In this document: positions 42,132 through 50,105 of the stretch, one piece after another
Layout of the letters: each line of letters starts with the position of its first letter
Numbering within the stretch: the first letter of the stretch is position 1
NCBI GenBank assembly: GCA_019114205.1
Contig: DXFY01000067.1
Location: 1 to 64,000 of the forward strand
Origin: Candidatus Tidjanibacter gallistercoris
GTDB taxonomy: Bacteria; Bacteroidota; Bacteroidia; Bacteroidales; Rikenellaceae
Length of the DNA stretch: 64,000 nucleotides
Direction of reading: 5' to 3'
Program-made: the position numbers and the translations under genes
The notes under the pieces: model-generated
What the model saw: the letters and a program-made list of their open reading frames with translations, nothing else
The model's database searches: none
What the model was told of the DNA's origin: nothing

Positions 42132-44099
42132 TCAGAGAATCAGCCGCGATATTTTCTTCGCAATTCGGGTGCGTACCTCGTTGAGGGCGGCGATGTTCTC
42201 CATGATGGACATCTGCTCCTCCTCGGAAAGGTGCTCGTCGGCGAGCTGCTCCTTGAGTCCGGCGATGATGGCCTCGATGGTCTTCGACTTGTACAGCGTA
42301 ACCACGCGCGGAATCAGCTCCGACAGGCGTTCCTCCTCGCTGTCGAGGTAGATGTCGTGCCGCTTCCACAGTTCGCTCATCACGTAATTGGTATCCGAAG
42401 TGAGGATATCGACCGCCGCATTGCACACCAGCGGGTCGGGATGGTTCGTGAAAAAGTGCTCCGGCACCTTGACGCCCTCGCCCAGTTCGGCATAGTGCTG
42501 TTCGTAACACTCGTAAATCGCCCGGTACTGCGGATTCCGAATGGATACGTCGTCGCGCAGGTCGCTGAAGATGGTTTCCGCCACATTGAATTTCACGAGG
42601 TTTCGCCCCTCCCTGTGCTCGAAATAGAGGTGGCCGTATTTCATCAGGTATCCCACGATTTCCTTTTCCAGTTCGTCCATGCTGCTACCCGCAACGACTC
42701 CTTTCAGCGAGACCAGCCGCCCGGCCGCCCGCTCTTCGCTGCGCCGGCGGGCCTGCATGCTGCGCATGAAGTCCCCCGTCCGGCGGTCGTACTGCACCGA
42801 ATGGCGCTTGCGGGCCACCTCGGCGACGAGCACCTGCTCGTCCACATCCATGCTTTTCGCACAGTCCTTGATGAAGACCGACCGGATGATGGGGTCGGGT
42901 ATCTCGGAAATGGACTGCACGATATCGGTCACGAGCCCGGCCTTCTTCAGCGGGTCGCCCCCCGCGTCGGCCAGCAGCAGGCGCGTCTTGAACCGGATGA
43001 AATCCTCCTCGTGCTCCTCGATGTAGGCCCGCACCTGGGCAGCCGAATGCGCACGCCCGAACGAATCGGGGTCTTCGCCGTCGGGCAGCAGCACCACCCG
43101 CACGTTCAGCCCCTCGCGCAGTATCATGTCGATGCCGCGCAGCGACGCCTTGATGCCCGCCGAATCGCCGTCGTAAATGACGGTGATGTTTTTCGTGAAC
43201 CGGGCGATGAGCTTTATCTGGTCCACCGTCAGGGAGGTTCCCGACGAAGCCACGACATTCTCCACTCCCGTCTGGTGCATCCGCATCACATCGGTATATC
43301 CCTCGACGAGAATGCAGTAATTTTCGCGCACGATGGCGTTCTTCGCATGATAGATACCGTACAGGCTGTGGCTCTTGCTGTAAATGATGCTTTCGGGCGA
43401 ATTGAGGTACTTCGCCGTCCGCTCGCCCGTCTTCAGCACGCGCCCACCGAAGGCGATGACACGGCCGCTGATGGAATAGACGGGAAAGATGACGCGCCCG
43501 GTGAAACGGTCGTAATACCCGCCCGTCTCGCGTTTGATGGTCAGCCCCGTTTCGGTGAGGAACCGCTCCTTGTAACCGGCGCCGAGCGCCGCCGCGGTCA
43601 TCGCATCCCCCTTGGCGGGACAGTATCCCAACGCGAACTTGCGTATCGTAGCGTCCGTGAATCCGCGTTCGCGGAAATAGCCCATACCGACGCTCAGCCC
43701 CTCGTCCGTATCGTGCAGCATGCGCTGGAAATAGTCGGCCGCCCAACTACTGACCACCATCATGCTCTCGCGGTCGTCGTTCCGTTTGGCTTCCTCCGGA
43801 GTGAGCTCCTTTTCCTGCACCTCGATGCCGTACTTCTTGGCCACGTACTTGAGCGCCTCGACATAGGTCATCTTTTCGTGCTCCATGACGAACGTCACGG
43901 CATTTCCGCCCTTTCCGCAGCCGAAGCACTTGAACAGTCCCTTGGCCGGGGAGACGACGAACGAAGGCGTACGCTCGCTGTGGAACGGACAGCATGCCTG
44001 ATAGTTCGCCCCCTTTCTTTTCAGCGTGACGAAATCGCTTACCACCTCCACGATGTTGGCGGCGGCATAGATGCGGTCCACGGTATCCTTGTCTATCAT
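42132..44099 (-). CDS. dnaG: DNA primase DnaG
   Basis: 655 residues, normal length. The N-terminal zinc-binding domain has CCPFHSERTPSF and CFGCGKGG; the RNA polymerase core has the TOPRIM motifs LVEGYTDVMRM and IYDGDSAGI; the remaining C-terminal part (from about 430) is the DnaB-binding region. It makes primers for replication. A -7 box TAAATTTG on the minus strand at 44134-44141 lies 35 bases upstream. The 704-residue antisense ORF over it is a shadow. Confidence 0.96.
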   Translation of the reverse strand: MIDKDTVDRIYAAANIVEVVSDFVTLKRKGANYQACCPFHSERTPSFVVSPAKGLFKCFGCGKGGNAVTFVMEHEKMTYVEALKYVAKKYGIEVQEKELTPEEAKRNDDRESMMVVSSWAADYFQRMLHDTDEGLSVGMGYFRERGFTDATIRKFALGYCPAKGDAMTAAALGAGYKERFLTETGLTIKRETGGYYDRFTGRVIFPVYSISGRVIAFGGRVLKTGERTAKYLNSPESIIYSKSHSLYGIYHAKNAIVRENYCILVEGYTDVMRMHQTGVENVVASSGTSLTVDQIKLIARFTKNITVIYDGDSAGIKASLRGIDMILREGLNVRVVLLPDGEDPDSFGRAHSAAQVRAYIEEHEEDFIRFKTRLLLADAGGDPLKKAGLVTDIVQSISEIPDPIIRSVFIKDCAKSMDVDEQVLVAEVARKRHSVQYDRRTGDFMRSMQARRRSEERAAGRLVSLKGVVAGSSMDELEKEIVGYLMKYGHLYFEHREGRNLVKFNVAETIFSDLRDDVSIRNPQYRAIYECYEQHYAELGEGVKVPEHFFTNHPDPLVCNAAVDILTSDTNYVMSELWKRHDIYLDSEEERLSELIPRVVTLYKSKTIEAIIAGLKEQLADEHLSEEEQMSIMENIAALNEVRTRIAKKISRLIL

Positions 44100-44133
44100 C
44101 GGTCGGTAATCGGAATTGAGGAATTGAAGCCTG

Positions 44134-44141
44134 CAAATTTA
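44134..44141 (-). promoter_or_regulatory. -7 box for dnaG
   Basis: Minus-strand TAAATTTG, full match, 34 bases before the ATG; no clear -33 element. Confidence 0.45.
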
Positions 44142-44265
44142 CTAATTTTCCGGGGCCCTTCCCAGCACGCAGCCGATTTCGCCCGCATCCCGCCCCGCAC
44201 TTCCGTGACGGCGGCAGACCGGTGAGCGCAACGGCCGCCGGATACGCCGCCCGCAAAAATACGGG

Positions 44266-46110
44266 TCAGAAGGGAAACAGCAGCGGCAGTACGAAAATCA
44301 TGACCGCGCCCATGACGACCTGAAGGGGCAGCCCCACCCGGATATAATCCGCGAACTTGTATGTTCCCGCATTCATCACCAGCGCATTGGGAGGCGTGGA
44401 GAAGGGCGAGGCGAAACACATGCTCGCCGACACGGCCACGGCGAACAGGAAAGGATAGGGACTGACGCCCATCCGCAGTGCGGCATCCATGGCGATGGGT
44501 GCGAAAAGTACCGCGGTCGCGGTGTTGCTGATGAACATGGTCGTCAGCGAAGTGGCGAAATAGACCATGGCGAGCAGTCCCTGCGGCCCGATGTCGCCCA
44601 GGCCGTGCAGCAGAAAACCGGATATGGCGGCCGTGATGCCGGTCTTGTCGAAAGCGATGGACATGGGAATCATGGATGCAATCAGCACGATGCTGCTCCA
44701 ATTGATGCTCGTGTAGGCCTCTTCCATGTTGCGCAGGCAGCCGGTCAGCACCATCAGCACCGCCGCCGTCAGCACGGCGGCGACACCCGGAACAACATCG
44801 AGTACCATGAGCAGTATCATGCCCGCCATGATAAGCGCCGCCACGGGCGCCTTTTTGTCGAGCGTCACGCGGGCGGCCCGTTTCTCCGGCTGCCCCAGCA
44901 GCACGAATTCGTCGGTATATTCCTCCAGCCCGGTCAGGTTGTCCCACGTTCCCTGTATCAGCAGCGAATCGCCGGCATGCATCCTCACGTCGCGCATGTC
45001 GCCCAGGTCGTATTCCCCGTGTCTCTTGATACCGAGCACATTCACGTTATACAGTTCCCTGAAACGGCTGTCCGCCACCGTATGGTTTATCAACTGGGAA
45101 TTCGGCATGATGAAGGCTTCGGCGAATCCGAGTTCGGCAGTTTCACCGGACATTTTGGGACTCCCCTCGGTCACCCTGAGGCCCTGTTCCGCCACGAGGC
45201 GGTTCGCATTGGCCTCGCTGCCGTGCAGGTACAGCACGTCGTCCGCCTGTATCACGCTGTCGGGCCCGGCCACCTCCTCGGTGGTCGTCCGGCGAAACCG
45301 GTTCTGCGAAGTATGGATGATGCGCCCGACGCTCACTTCGTAAAGCGACCCGATGCGCAGCTCCTTCAACGAACGGCCTACCATAGGCGATGCGGCGGGC
45401 ACCTCTGCCTGGAAGCTCCGATGCCTGAGGTCGTACTCGGCCACGAGTTCGGCGAGCGTCTTGGGTTTCTTTTGCTTCTTCCGGCTTCCGTCGCCCCTGC
45501 GGACGAGCAGCCGGCTCAGGAAGTAGAGTATACCTACTCCGACGGCCACCACCACGGCCCCGACCGGAGCGAAAGAGAAGAAACCGAGCGGTTCCATACC
45601 CGCATCGACGAGGGCCTCCTGTATGACGAGGTTGGGCGGAGTGCTTATCAGCGTGAAGAGCCCCATGCTGCTGGCGAACGCCATAGGCATCAGGTAACGG
45701 CGCGAACTGATACCCGACGAGGCGGCCATGCTCATTACGATGGGCATCATCACCGCCACCGTTCCCGTATTGCTCACGAAAGCGCCTATGAGTGCCGTCA
45801 CGAGCATCACGAGAACGAAAAGGACGTTCTCGTTCTTCCCTCCGATACGCAGGATGCGGCTGCTTATCATTTTGGCGAGCCCCGTTCGGAAGATGCCGGC
45901 ACCCACGACGAACAGGCCGACCATCATGACCACCACCGAACTGGAAAAACCGGAAAGCGCCTCGTCGGGCGTAAGGATACCGAAGACGAGCAAGGCGAGC
46001 AGGGCGCAGAGCGCGACGATATCCGACCTGACCTTACCGCTCATGAAAAAGAAACACGATACGATAAGTATGGCCAGGGTCATTACAGAGGGGGATAGTA
46101 AGGACGCCAT
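44266..46110 (-). CDS. SLC13/DASS-type transporter with two TrkA-C domains
   Basis: 614 residues. Two blocks of membrane helices (about 5-185 and 400-614) enclose a cytoplasmic region with two RCK_C/TrkA-C-like units (around 205-290 and 300-390; VGRSLKELRIGSLYEVSVGRIIH and INHTVADSRFRELYNVNVLGIKRHG). The helix-loop motifs SNTGTVAVMMPI and ISNTATAVLFAPIAMD are the SNT signatures of divalent-anion:sodium symporters. Substrate may be a dicarboxylate, sulfate or a similar anion; it cannot be told here. The ATG at 46110 was chosen: the earlier ATG at 46149 would overlap a likely promoter box (TATCTTGC near 46143-46136 with TTG 20 bases upstream). Confidence 0.88.
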   Translation of the reverse strand: MASLLSPSVMTLAILIVSCFFFMSGKVRSDIVALCALLALLVFGILTPDEALSGFSSSVVVMMVGLFVVGAGIFRTGLAKMISSRILRIGGKNENVLFVLVMLVTALIGAFVSNTGTVAVMMPIVMSMAASSGISSRRYLMPMAFASSMGLFTLISTPPNLVIQEALVDAGMEPLGFFSFAPVGAVVVAVGVGILYFLSRLLVRRGDGSRKKQKKPKTLAELVAEYDLRHRSFQAEVPAASPMVGRSLKELRIGSLYEVSVGRIIHTSQNRFRRTTTEEVAGPDSVIQADDVLYLHGSEANANRLVAEQGLRVTEGSPKMSGETAELGFAEAFIMPNSQLINHTVADSRFRELYNVNVLGIKRHGEYDLGDMRDVRMHAGDSLLIQGTWDNLTGLEEYTDEFVLLGQPEKRAARVTLDKKAPVAALIMAGMILLMVLDVVPGVAAVLTAAVLMVLTGCLRNMEEAYTSINWSSIVLIASMIPMSIAFDKTGITAAISGFLLHGLGDIGPQGLLAMVYFATSLTTMFISNTATAVLFAPIAMDAALRMGVSPYPFLFAVAVSASMCFASPFSTPPNALVMNAGTYKFADYIRVGLPLQVVMGAVMIFVLPLLFPF

Positions 46111-46308
46111 AAACCGTTCACCGTAAGGATTGATTGGCAAGATACGCATTAACCGCGAATAATACAACCGGCCGCAGTCTGCCGGGGCACCGCTACGCCT
46201 CCGCTCCGCATTTCCCGTCCCCCGCCCGGTCGATTGGCCCCCTTTTTGAAGAAAACGCATGCGAACGGCCCCGGATGCGGGGCATACGGCTAAAATACAA
46301 TCGGAATC

Positions 46309-46785
46309 ATGAAAGAAGAATACAGGAAAGCGCGCAAGGAATTTGCAGAGGCTGCTTCCGGACTGGAAAAGGAAGCGCGTACGAACGCCCGCGAAGCGTA
46401 CGAACGCATCAAGGAATGCGCCGACGAGCGCATGCAGGCAATCAAGGAAGGGCTTCGCGAGCAGGTGCGCGAAGAGAAGGAAACGGGAGACGCATCCGCC
46501 CGAAGCAACATCCGGGCGGCACGCGAAGCGGCGCGTAAGGCGCGCGACCGCGTCAATATGGAAGTCATCACAGCCCGTGCCGACCTCGAAGGCGACCGTG
46601 CAGACCTCAGGGCGGACGTGGCCGATGTGAAACGCAGCATCCGCGAAGCGGCGAAGGAGGAGCGGCCCGTGGGCACCTATGACGTCTCCGGCGAGGCTCG
46701 GCACACCGAAGAGGCGATAGCCTCCGATACGGCGGCCTCGCTGGACAGAATCTGCCGTACCGGTCGGGAAACGACCGACAGATAA
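46309..46785 (+). CDS. Highly charged all-helical protein of unknown function
   Basis: 158 residues, almost all Glu, Lys, Arg and Ala in heptad-like order (EYRKARKEFAEAASGLEKEARTNAREAYERIKE...), so a long coiled coil or amphipathic helix is expected over residues 1-125, with a looser Thr/Asp-rich tail. No signal peptide and no membrane helix. It is divergent from the transporter gene and has no partner on its strand. It resembles late-embryogenesis or apolipoprotein-like helical proteins only in composition. Family not recognised. Confidence 0.65.
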   Translation: MKEEYRKARKEFAEAASGLEKEARTNAREAYERIKECADERMQAIKEGLREQVREEKETGDASARSNIRAAREAARKARDRVNMEVITARADLEGDRADLRADVADVKRSIREAAKEERPVGTYDVSGEARHTEEAIASDTAASLDRICRTGRETTDR

Positions 46786-46874
46786 CGGGACAGGCACGCC
46801 GCACCACCGCCTTCCGCTGTCCCGCACGGCTGGCCGGCAGAAGGGAACGGTACCGGAACCACGGACTGCAACGC

Positions 46875-46908
46875 AAAAAACGCAGGCGAACTTCCCAGCT
46901 TGCCTGCG
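46875..46908 (-). terminator. Terminator of the SDR gene at 47 kb
   Basis: Minus-strand CGCAGGC/GCCTGCG stem (46908-46881) followed by TTTTTT, 82 bases after the stop codon at 46990. Confidence 0.8.
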
Positions 46909-46989
46909 CACCATTTTAAAATCCTACCTAAAACTTAAACTCCCGTCCGCCGCTGCGGGCGGGTATATCGCTGCAGCACGATGTCCGCG

Positions 46990-47763
46990 TCACACGATGG
47001 AGAATCCTCCGTCCACGATGATGTGCTGTCCCGTCACATAGCTCGAAGCCTGCGAGGAGAAATAGATTATCGTTCCGTTCAGCTCGCCCTTCGCACCGGG
47101 TCGCGACGCAGGCGTCAACGTATTGTACATCTGCATGAACGCCTCGTGTTTGAAGAGCGTGTCCGCCGTCATTTCGCTCTCGAACAACCCCGGCCCTATG
47201 GAATTGACCGTAATGTTGTCCGCCGCATAGGAGGCCGCCATGCCTACGGTAAGTCCCCGCACGGCCGCCTTGGAGGCGTTGTACGCATGCCGCCACAACT
47301 CCGGCACCTTGTCGGCGAGCGAAGCATTGACCGATGCGATGTTCACTATCTTGCCGTACTTCCGTTCGCGCATGTGGGGCACGACGTATTTGCTCATCAG
47401 GAACATCCCCTTGACATTGATATCCATCGACCGGTTCCACTCCTCGACGGAAAGCGTTTCCACGCCTCCCGGTACGGCCACTCCTGCATCGTTGAGCAGA
47501 ATATCCACCCTGCCGAAAAACGACACGATATCTTTTACGGCCGACCGTACGTCTTCTTCCCGCGAAACGTCGCAGGCAACCGGCAGCGCCCTCACGCCCT
47601 CCCTGCGGAGTTCCTCCGCGAGGTTTTCGAGCCGCTCCTTCCGCCTGGCCACCAACGCCACATCGGCGCCGTAGGCCGCATAGGCACGCGCGGCATCCGC
47701 ACCCAGTCCGCTCGAGGCTCCGGTAACTACCGCTACCTGCCCCTTCAATCCGAACAAATCCAT
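46990..47763 (-). CDS. Classical SDR oxidoreductase
   Basis: 257 residues. NAD(P) site TGASSGLG, active-site NDAG (Asp in place of the second Asn of NNAG), Ser in IVNIASVNAS and catalytic YNASK. The acidic/basic pattern after the second strand (LVARRKERL) suggests NADP. Close families are gluconate 5-dehydrogenases and 3-oxoacyl-ACP reductase-like enzymes; substrate unknown. A possible promoter with a palindrome at its start site lies about 300 bases upstream (48057-48101), leaving a long leader. Confidence 0.88.
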   Translation of the reverse strand: MDLFGLKGQVAVVTGASSGLGADAARAYAAYGADVALVARRKERLENLAEELRREGVRALPVACDVSREEDVRSAVKDIVSFFGRVDILLNDAGVAVPGGVETLSVEEWNRSMDINVKGMFLMSKYVVPHMRERKYGKIVNIASVNASLADKVPELWRHAYNASKAAVRGLTVGMAASYAADNITVNSIGPGLFESEMTADTLFKHEAFMQMYNTLTPASRPGAKGELNGTIIYFSSQASSYVTGQHIIVDGGFSIV

Positions 47764-48056
47764 AATCCCTCCGTTTTGATAAAACCCGTACAGCGACGCG
47801 ACGCGCCGGCTGCACCGGAAAAAGAGGACAATTTCTTTGCCAAATTCGGAAAACCTGCAAGACGGTGTCCGACGCGGTCGGACGAATATCTTTCCTGTCC
47901 TGCAAAGAACCTGCGGGGAACCATCTCCCCTGTGTTTCGTGCGGGCACGGTTTCATGCCGCACCCGCACTACCCACTTCTAACCTAACTTACTATCCTAA
48001 CTATTGCGTTCCCGAACTTCACAGTGCGGGTGAAACACTTCTGTTACACGAATAAC

Positions 48057-48072
48057 TGTTATTTCGATAACA
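48057..48072. promoter_or_regulatory. Palindrome at a putative transcription start
   Basis: TGTTAT-TTCG-ATAACA: 6-base arms with a TTCG centre, at the expected start site of the leftward promoter 48073-48101. It could be an operator or a 5' hairpin. Confidence 0.4.
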
Positions 48073-48101
48073 CAAAAGTATCGCTTATTTTTTAATTCCA
48101 A
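48073..48101 (-). promoter_or_regulatory. Leftward promoter upstream of the SDR gene
   Basis: Minus-strand TTG (48101-48099), 18 bases, TACTTTTG (48080-48073). The -7 box is a full match; the distance to the SDR start is about 310 bases. Confidence 0.5.
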
Positions 48102-48759
48102 TAACAAATCATAATTTTTTTGCTCTCTCCCCCGAAAAAAAAGAAGAAAACCCTTTCCAAGGCGGTCGAACAGGAAACGCCGACGCCATGTATTCGATGC
48201 GCGGCAGCCGCCCCGCAAAGGATTCTGGAGATACCGAACGGGCGGTGCCGCACAGCGAATATCCGCACAACCCGACATGCCTGCTGTCCGCATCCCGCAA
48301 CCGAGCATTCCACCGCCCTGCCCGCACTTCGCGACCGGATGCCTTATTGCTTATCCGCCGATGCGAAGCGAACGCACAGTTTCCTCCGCCTTCCCGGAAC
48401 GGACAGAAGGACAGCCTCCGACTCCGTATCGCGTCCAACCCGCTTCCGCATTCCATAAAAGCGTACATCCTATAAAATGAGGGCGCCGATACAATGAATT
48501 TTCCGAAGCACCGCAACTGCATGCACCGCCAGCCATAGCCCCGCGCACATCCGCAGCGGCTGGTACAGCACGTCCGACGGCTGGCCGCGTCCCCCAGCCT
48601 TCCGACACCGCAATACCTTCCAACCGACACACCGTCAAAGGAAATGCTGCGGGTCGTTTTTTCTACTGCAAGCTCCGCCCGACACCGCTCCGGTCCCATA
48701 TTTCGGTCTCTGCAAAATTCCCCGATTCCATGCACCGCGGCACGATTCTTGAAAAAAAT

Positions 48760-48780
48760 ATACTATGCAATACATAGTAT
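48760..48780. promoter_or_regulatory. Putative operator upstream of the PspC-PadR operon
   Basis: ATACTATG-CAATA-CATAGTAT: 8-base perfect arms and a 5-base spacer, lying over the -33 region of the promoter whose -7 box is at 48794. ATG/CAT dyads of this kind are typical of PadR operators, and a PadR gene is in the operon. Confidence 0.6.
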
Positions 48781-48793
48781 TAAAAAATATTCG

Positions 48794-48801
48794 TATATTT
48801 G
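48794..48801 (+). promoter_or_regulatory. -7 box of the PspC-PadR operon
   Basis: TATATTTG, full match, 31 bases before the ATG; the -33 region is covered by the palindrome 48760-48780. Confidence 0.65.
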
Positions 48802-48832
48802 CGATACAAGACAACATCAAACCGCATGAACC

Positions 48833-49306
48833 ATGAAAAAAACGCTTAATGTCAATATAGGCTCCATCGCCTTCGTCATTGACGAGGATGCCTATTATAT
48901 ACTGCGGAAATACCTCGACGATGTGGGAGACCGTTTCGAACCGGTGGAAGCGGCTGAAACGCTCAACGACCTGGAAATGCGCATCGCCGACATTTTCAGC
49001 GAACAGCTCGCCTCGCCGCGACAGGTGGTGAACGCCGACCTCGTGCGGCGGGCCATCGCCATTCTGGGCCGTGCCGACGAATTCGGCGAGCCGCGCAGCG
49101 ACCGTACCCGCGGCCAGGCCGACATCCGAAGGCTGCGCCGTTCGCGCAGCAACCGGGTCATCGGCGGCGTATGCGGCGGTCTGGCCTCCTACTTCGGAAT
49201 CGACGTCGCCGTCGTGCGCATCCTGATGTTCCTGCTGATATTCTTCGGCGGCATCAGCTTGTGGGTGTACATCATTCTGTGGATAGTGATTCCGTCCGAA
49301 CCGTGA
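48833..49306 (+). CDS. PspC-domain protein with N-terminal cytoplasmic domain
   Basis: 157 residues. Residues 1-85 form a soluble domain (VNIGSIAFVIDEDAYYILRKYLDDVGDRF...), and 100-157 are the PspC domain (SNRVIGGVCGGLASYFGIDVAVVRILMFLLIFF) with one or two membrane helices. The soluble domain is clearly related to that of the PspC protein at 50106 (SISGIAFSFDADAYKVMKDYLDKLEAGY), so the two are paralogues. PspC proteins sense or protect the inner membrane. First gene of the operon behind the palindrome. 193 bases without a gene separate it from the next. Confidence 0.85.
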   Translation: MKKTLNVNIGSIAFVIDEDAYYILRKYLDDVGDRFEPVEAAETLNDLEMRIADIFSEQLASPRQVVNADLVRRAIAILGRADEFGEPRSDRTRGQADIRRLRRSRSNRVIGGVCGGLASYFGIDVAVVRILMFLLIFFGGISLWVYIILWIVIPSEP

Positions 49307-49499
49307 ACCGGATACGCCGTCCGGGTACCGATGCCCCCGGAAACGGCCTCACGCCCCGGCGATACATACGCATCATACGAACCGGCACTTGCGGCCCGCG
49401 GCCGTAACGGTCGCAGCCGTCCGGCGCCCGCCCTGCTTTCCCTTCGCAGCGTGCGCCGACAAGAATACCGAAGGGAACTACCGCCAAAAACAAGAAACA

Positions 49500-49739
49500 A
49501 TGGAAATCATCAAAGACGATAGGGAGCCCAAACGGCTCTACCGCAGCCGCCGGCGCATCATCGGCGGCGTATGCCAGGGACTGGCCGACTATTTCAACGT
49601 GGACGTCGTTCTCGTACGTATCATCGCACTGTTCGCCCTGTTCTGCCTCTCGGCAGGATTCTGGGTATACCTCGTACTGTGGATAGCCGTTCCGCTCGAA
49701 CCGGTTTCCGGGAGCGGAGACAATTACCGAAGGAAATGA
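49500..49739 (+). CDS. Short PspC-domain membrane protein
   Basis: 79 residues, essentially only the PspC domain: RLYRSRRRIIGGVCQGLADYFNVDVVLVRIIALFALFCLSAGFWVYLVLWIAVPLEP. The ATG at 49500 starts MEIIKDDREPKRLYRS; the upstream part of the track ORF is not believed. Its TGA overlaps the start of padR (ATGA), suggesting coupled translation. Confidence 0.85.
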   Translation: MEIIKDDREPKRLYRSRRRIIGGVCQGLADYFNVDVVLVRIIALFALFCLSAGFWVYLVLWIAVPLEPVSGSGDNYRRK

Positions 49740-50077
49740 CCATGGAACCCATCAATGTAGACAACGTAAAGGCGCAGATGCGCAAGGGCATCCTGGAGTA
49801 CTGCATCCTCCTGATACTTTCGCGCGGCGACTCCTACGCCCCGAAAATCATCGCAGAGCTGAAAAACGCACGGATGATTGTCGTGGAAGGTACGCTCTAC
49901 CCCATCCTGACGCGCCAGAAGAACCAAGGGCTCCTCTCCTACCGCTGGGAGGAATCCCCGCAGGGTCCGCCCCGCAAATACTATTCGATAACGGACAAGG
50001 GCCGCGAGGCGCTCGCACAGCTGGATGCCTCGTGGGACGAACTCATCGGACAAATCGAACTGATACGCGGCCGGTAA
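49736..50077 (+). CDS. PadR-family transcriptional regulator
   Basis: 113 residues, a winged helix with a short C-terminal dimer helix (PadR-s1 type): MRKGILEYCILLILSRGDSYAPKIIAEL, the typical VVEGTLYPILTRQKNQGLLSYRWEESPQGPPRKYYSITDKG wing, and LDASWDELIGQIELIRGR. The start at 49736 overlaps the preceding stop; ATG 49742 is an alternative. PadR proteins usually repress their own operon, and the palindrome at 48760-48780 is the obvious candidate site. The signal it responds to is unknown; membrane-active compounds would fit the PspC neighbours. Confidence 0.9.
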   Translation: MTMEPINVDNVKAQMRKGILEYCILLILSRGDSYAPKIIAELKNARMIVVEGTLYPILTRQKNQGLLSYRWEESPQGPPRKYYSITDKGREALAQLDASWDELIGQIELIRGR

Positions 50078-50105
50078 AGGCAGGCCGGAAAAACTTTCCG
50101 CAAAG

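Larger units (their letters stand above)
47764..48832. other. 1069-base region without a recognisable gene
   Basis: The left part holds a minus-strand promoter and a palindrome (48057-48101); the right end holds the PspC operon promoter and palindrome. The middle (48130-48740) has several overlapping ORFs (the longest 208 codons on the minus strand, 48109-48735) with odd Cys/Arg-rich composition and no known motif. A degraded gene is possible. No tRNA or hairpin series is evident. Confidence 0.5.

Noticed and set aside
42111-44225. 704-codon ORF antisense to dnaG
   Set aside because: Shadow of a certain gene; no motif in its product.
48109-48735. 208-codon ORF on the minus strand in the long gap
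   Set aside because: Cys/Arg-rich composition, no known motif, no promoter or ribosome site in place; left as unassigned.
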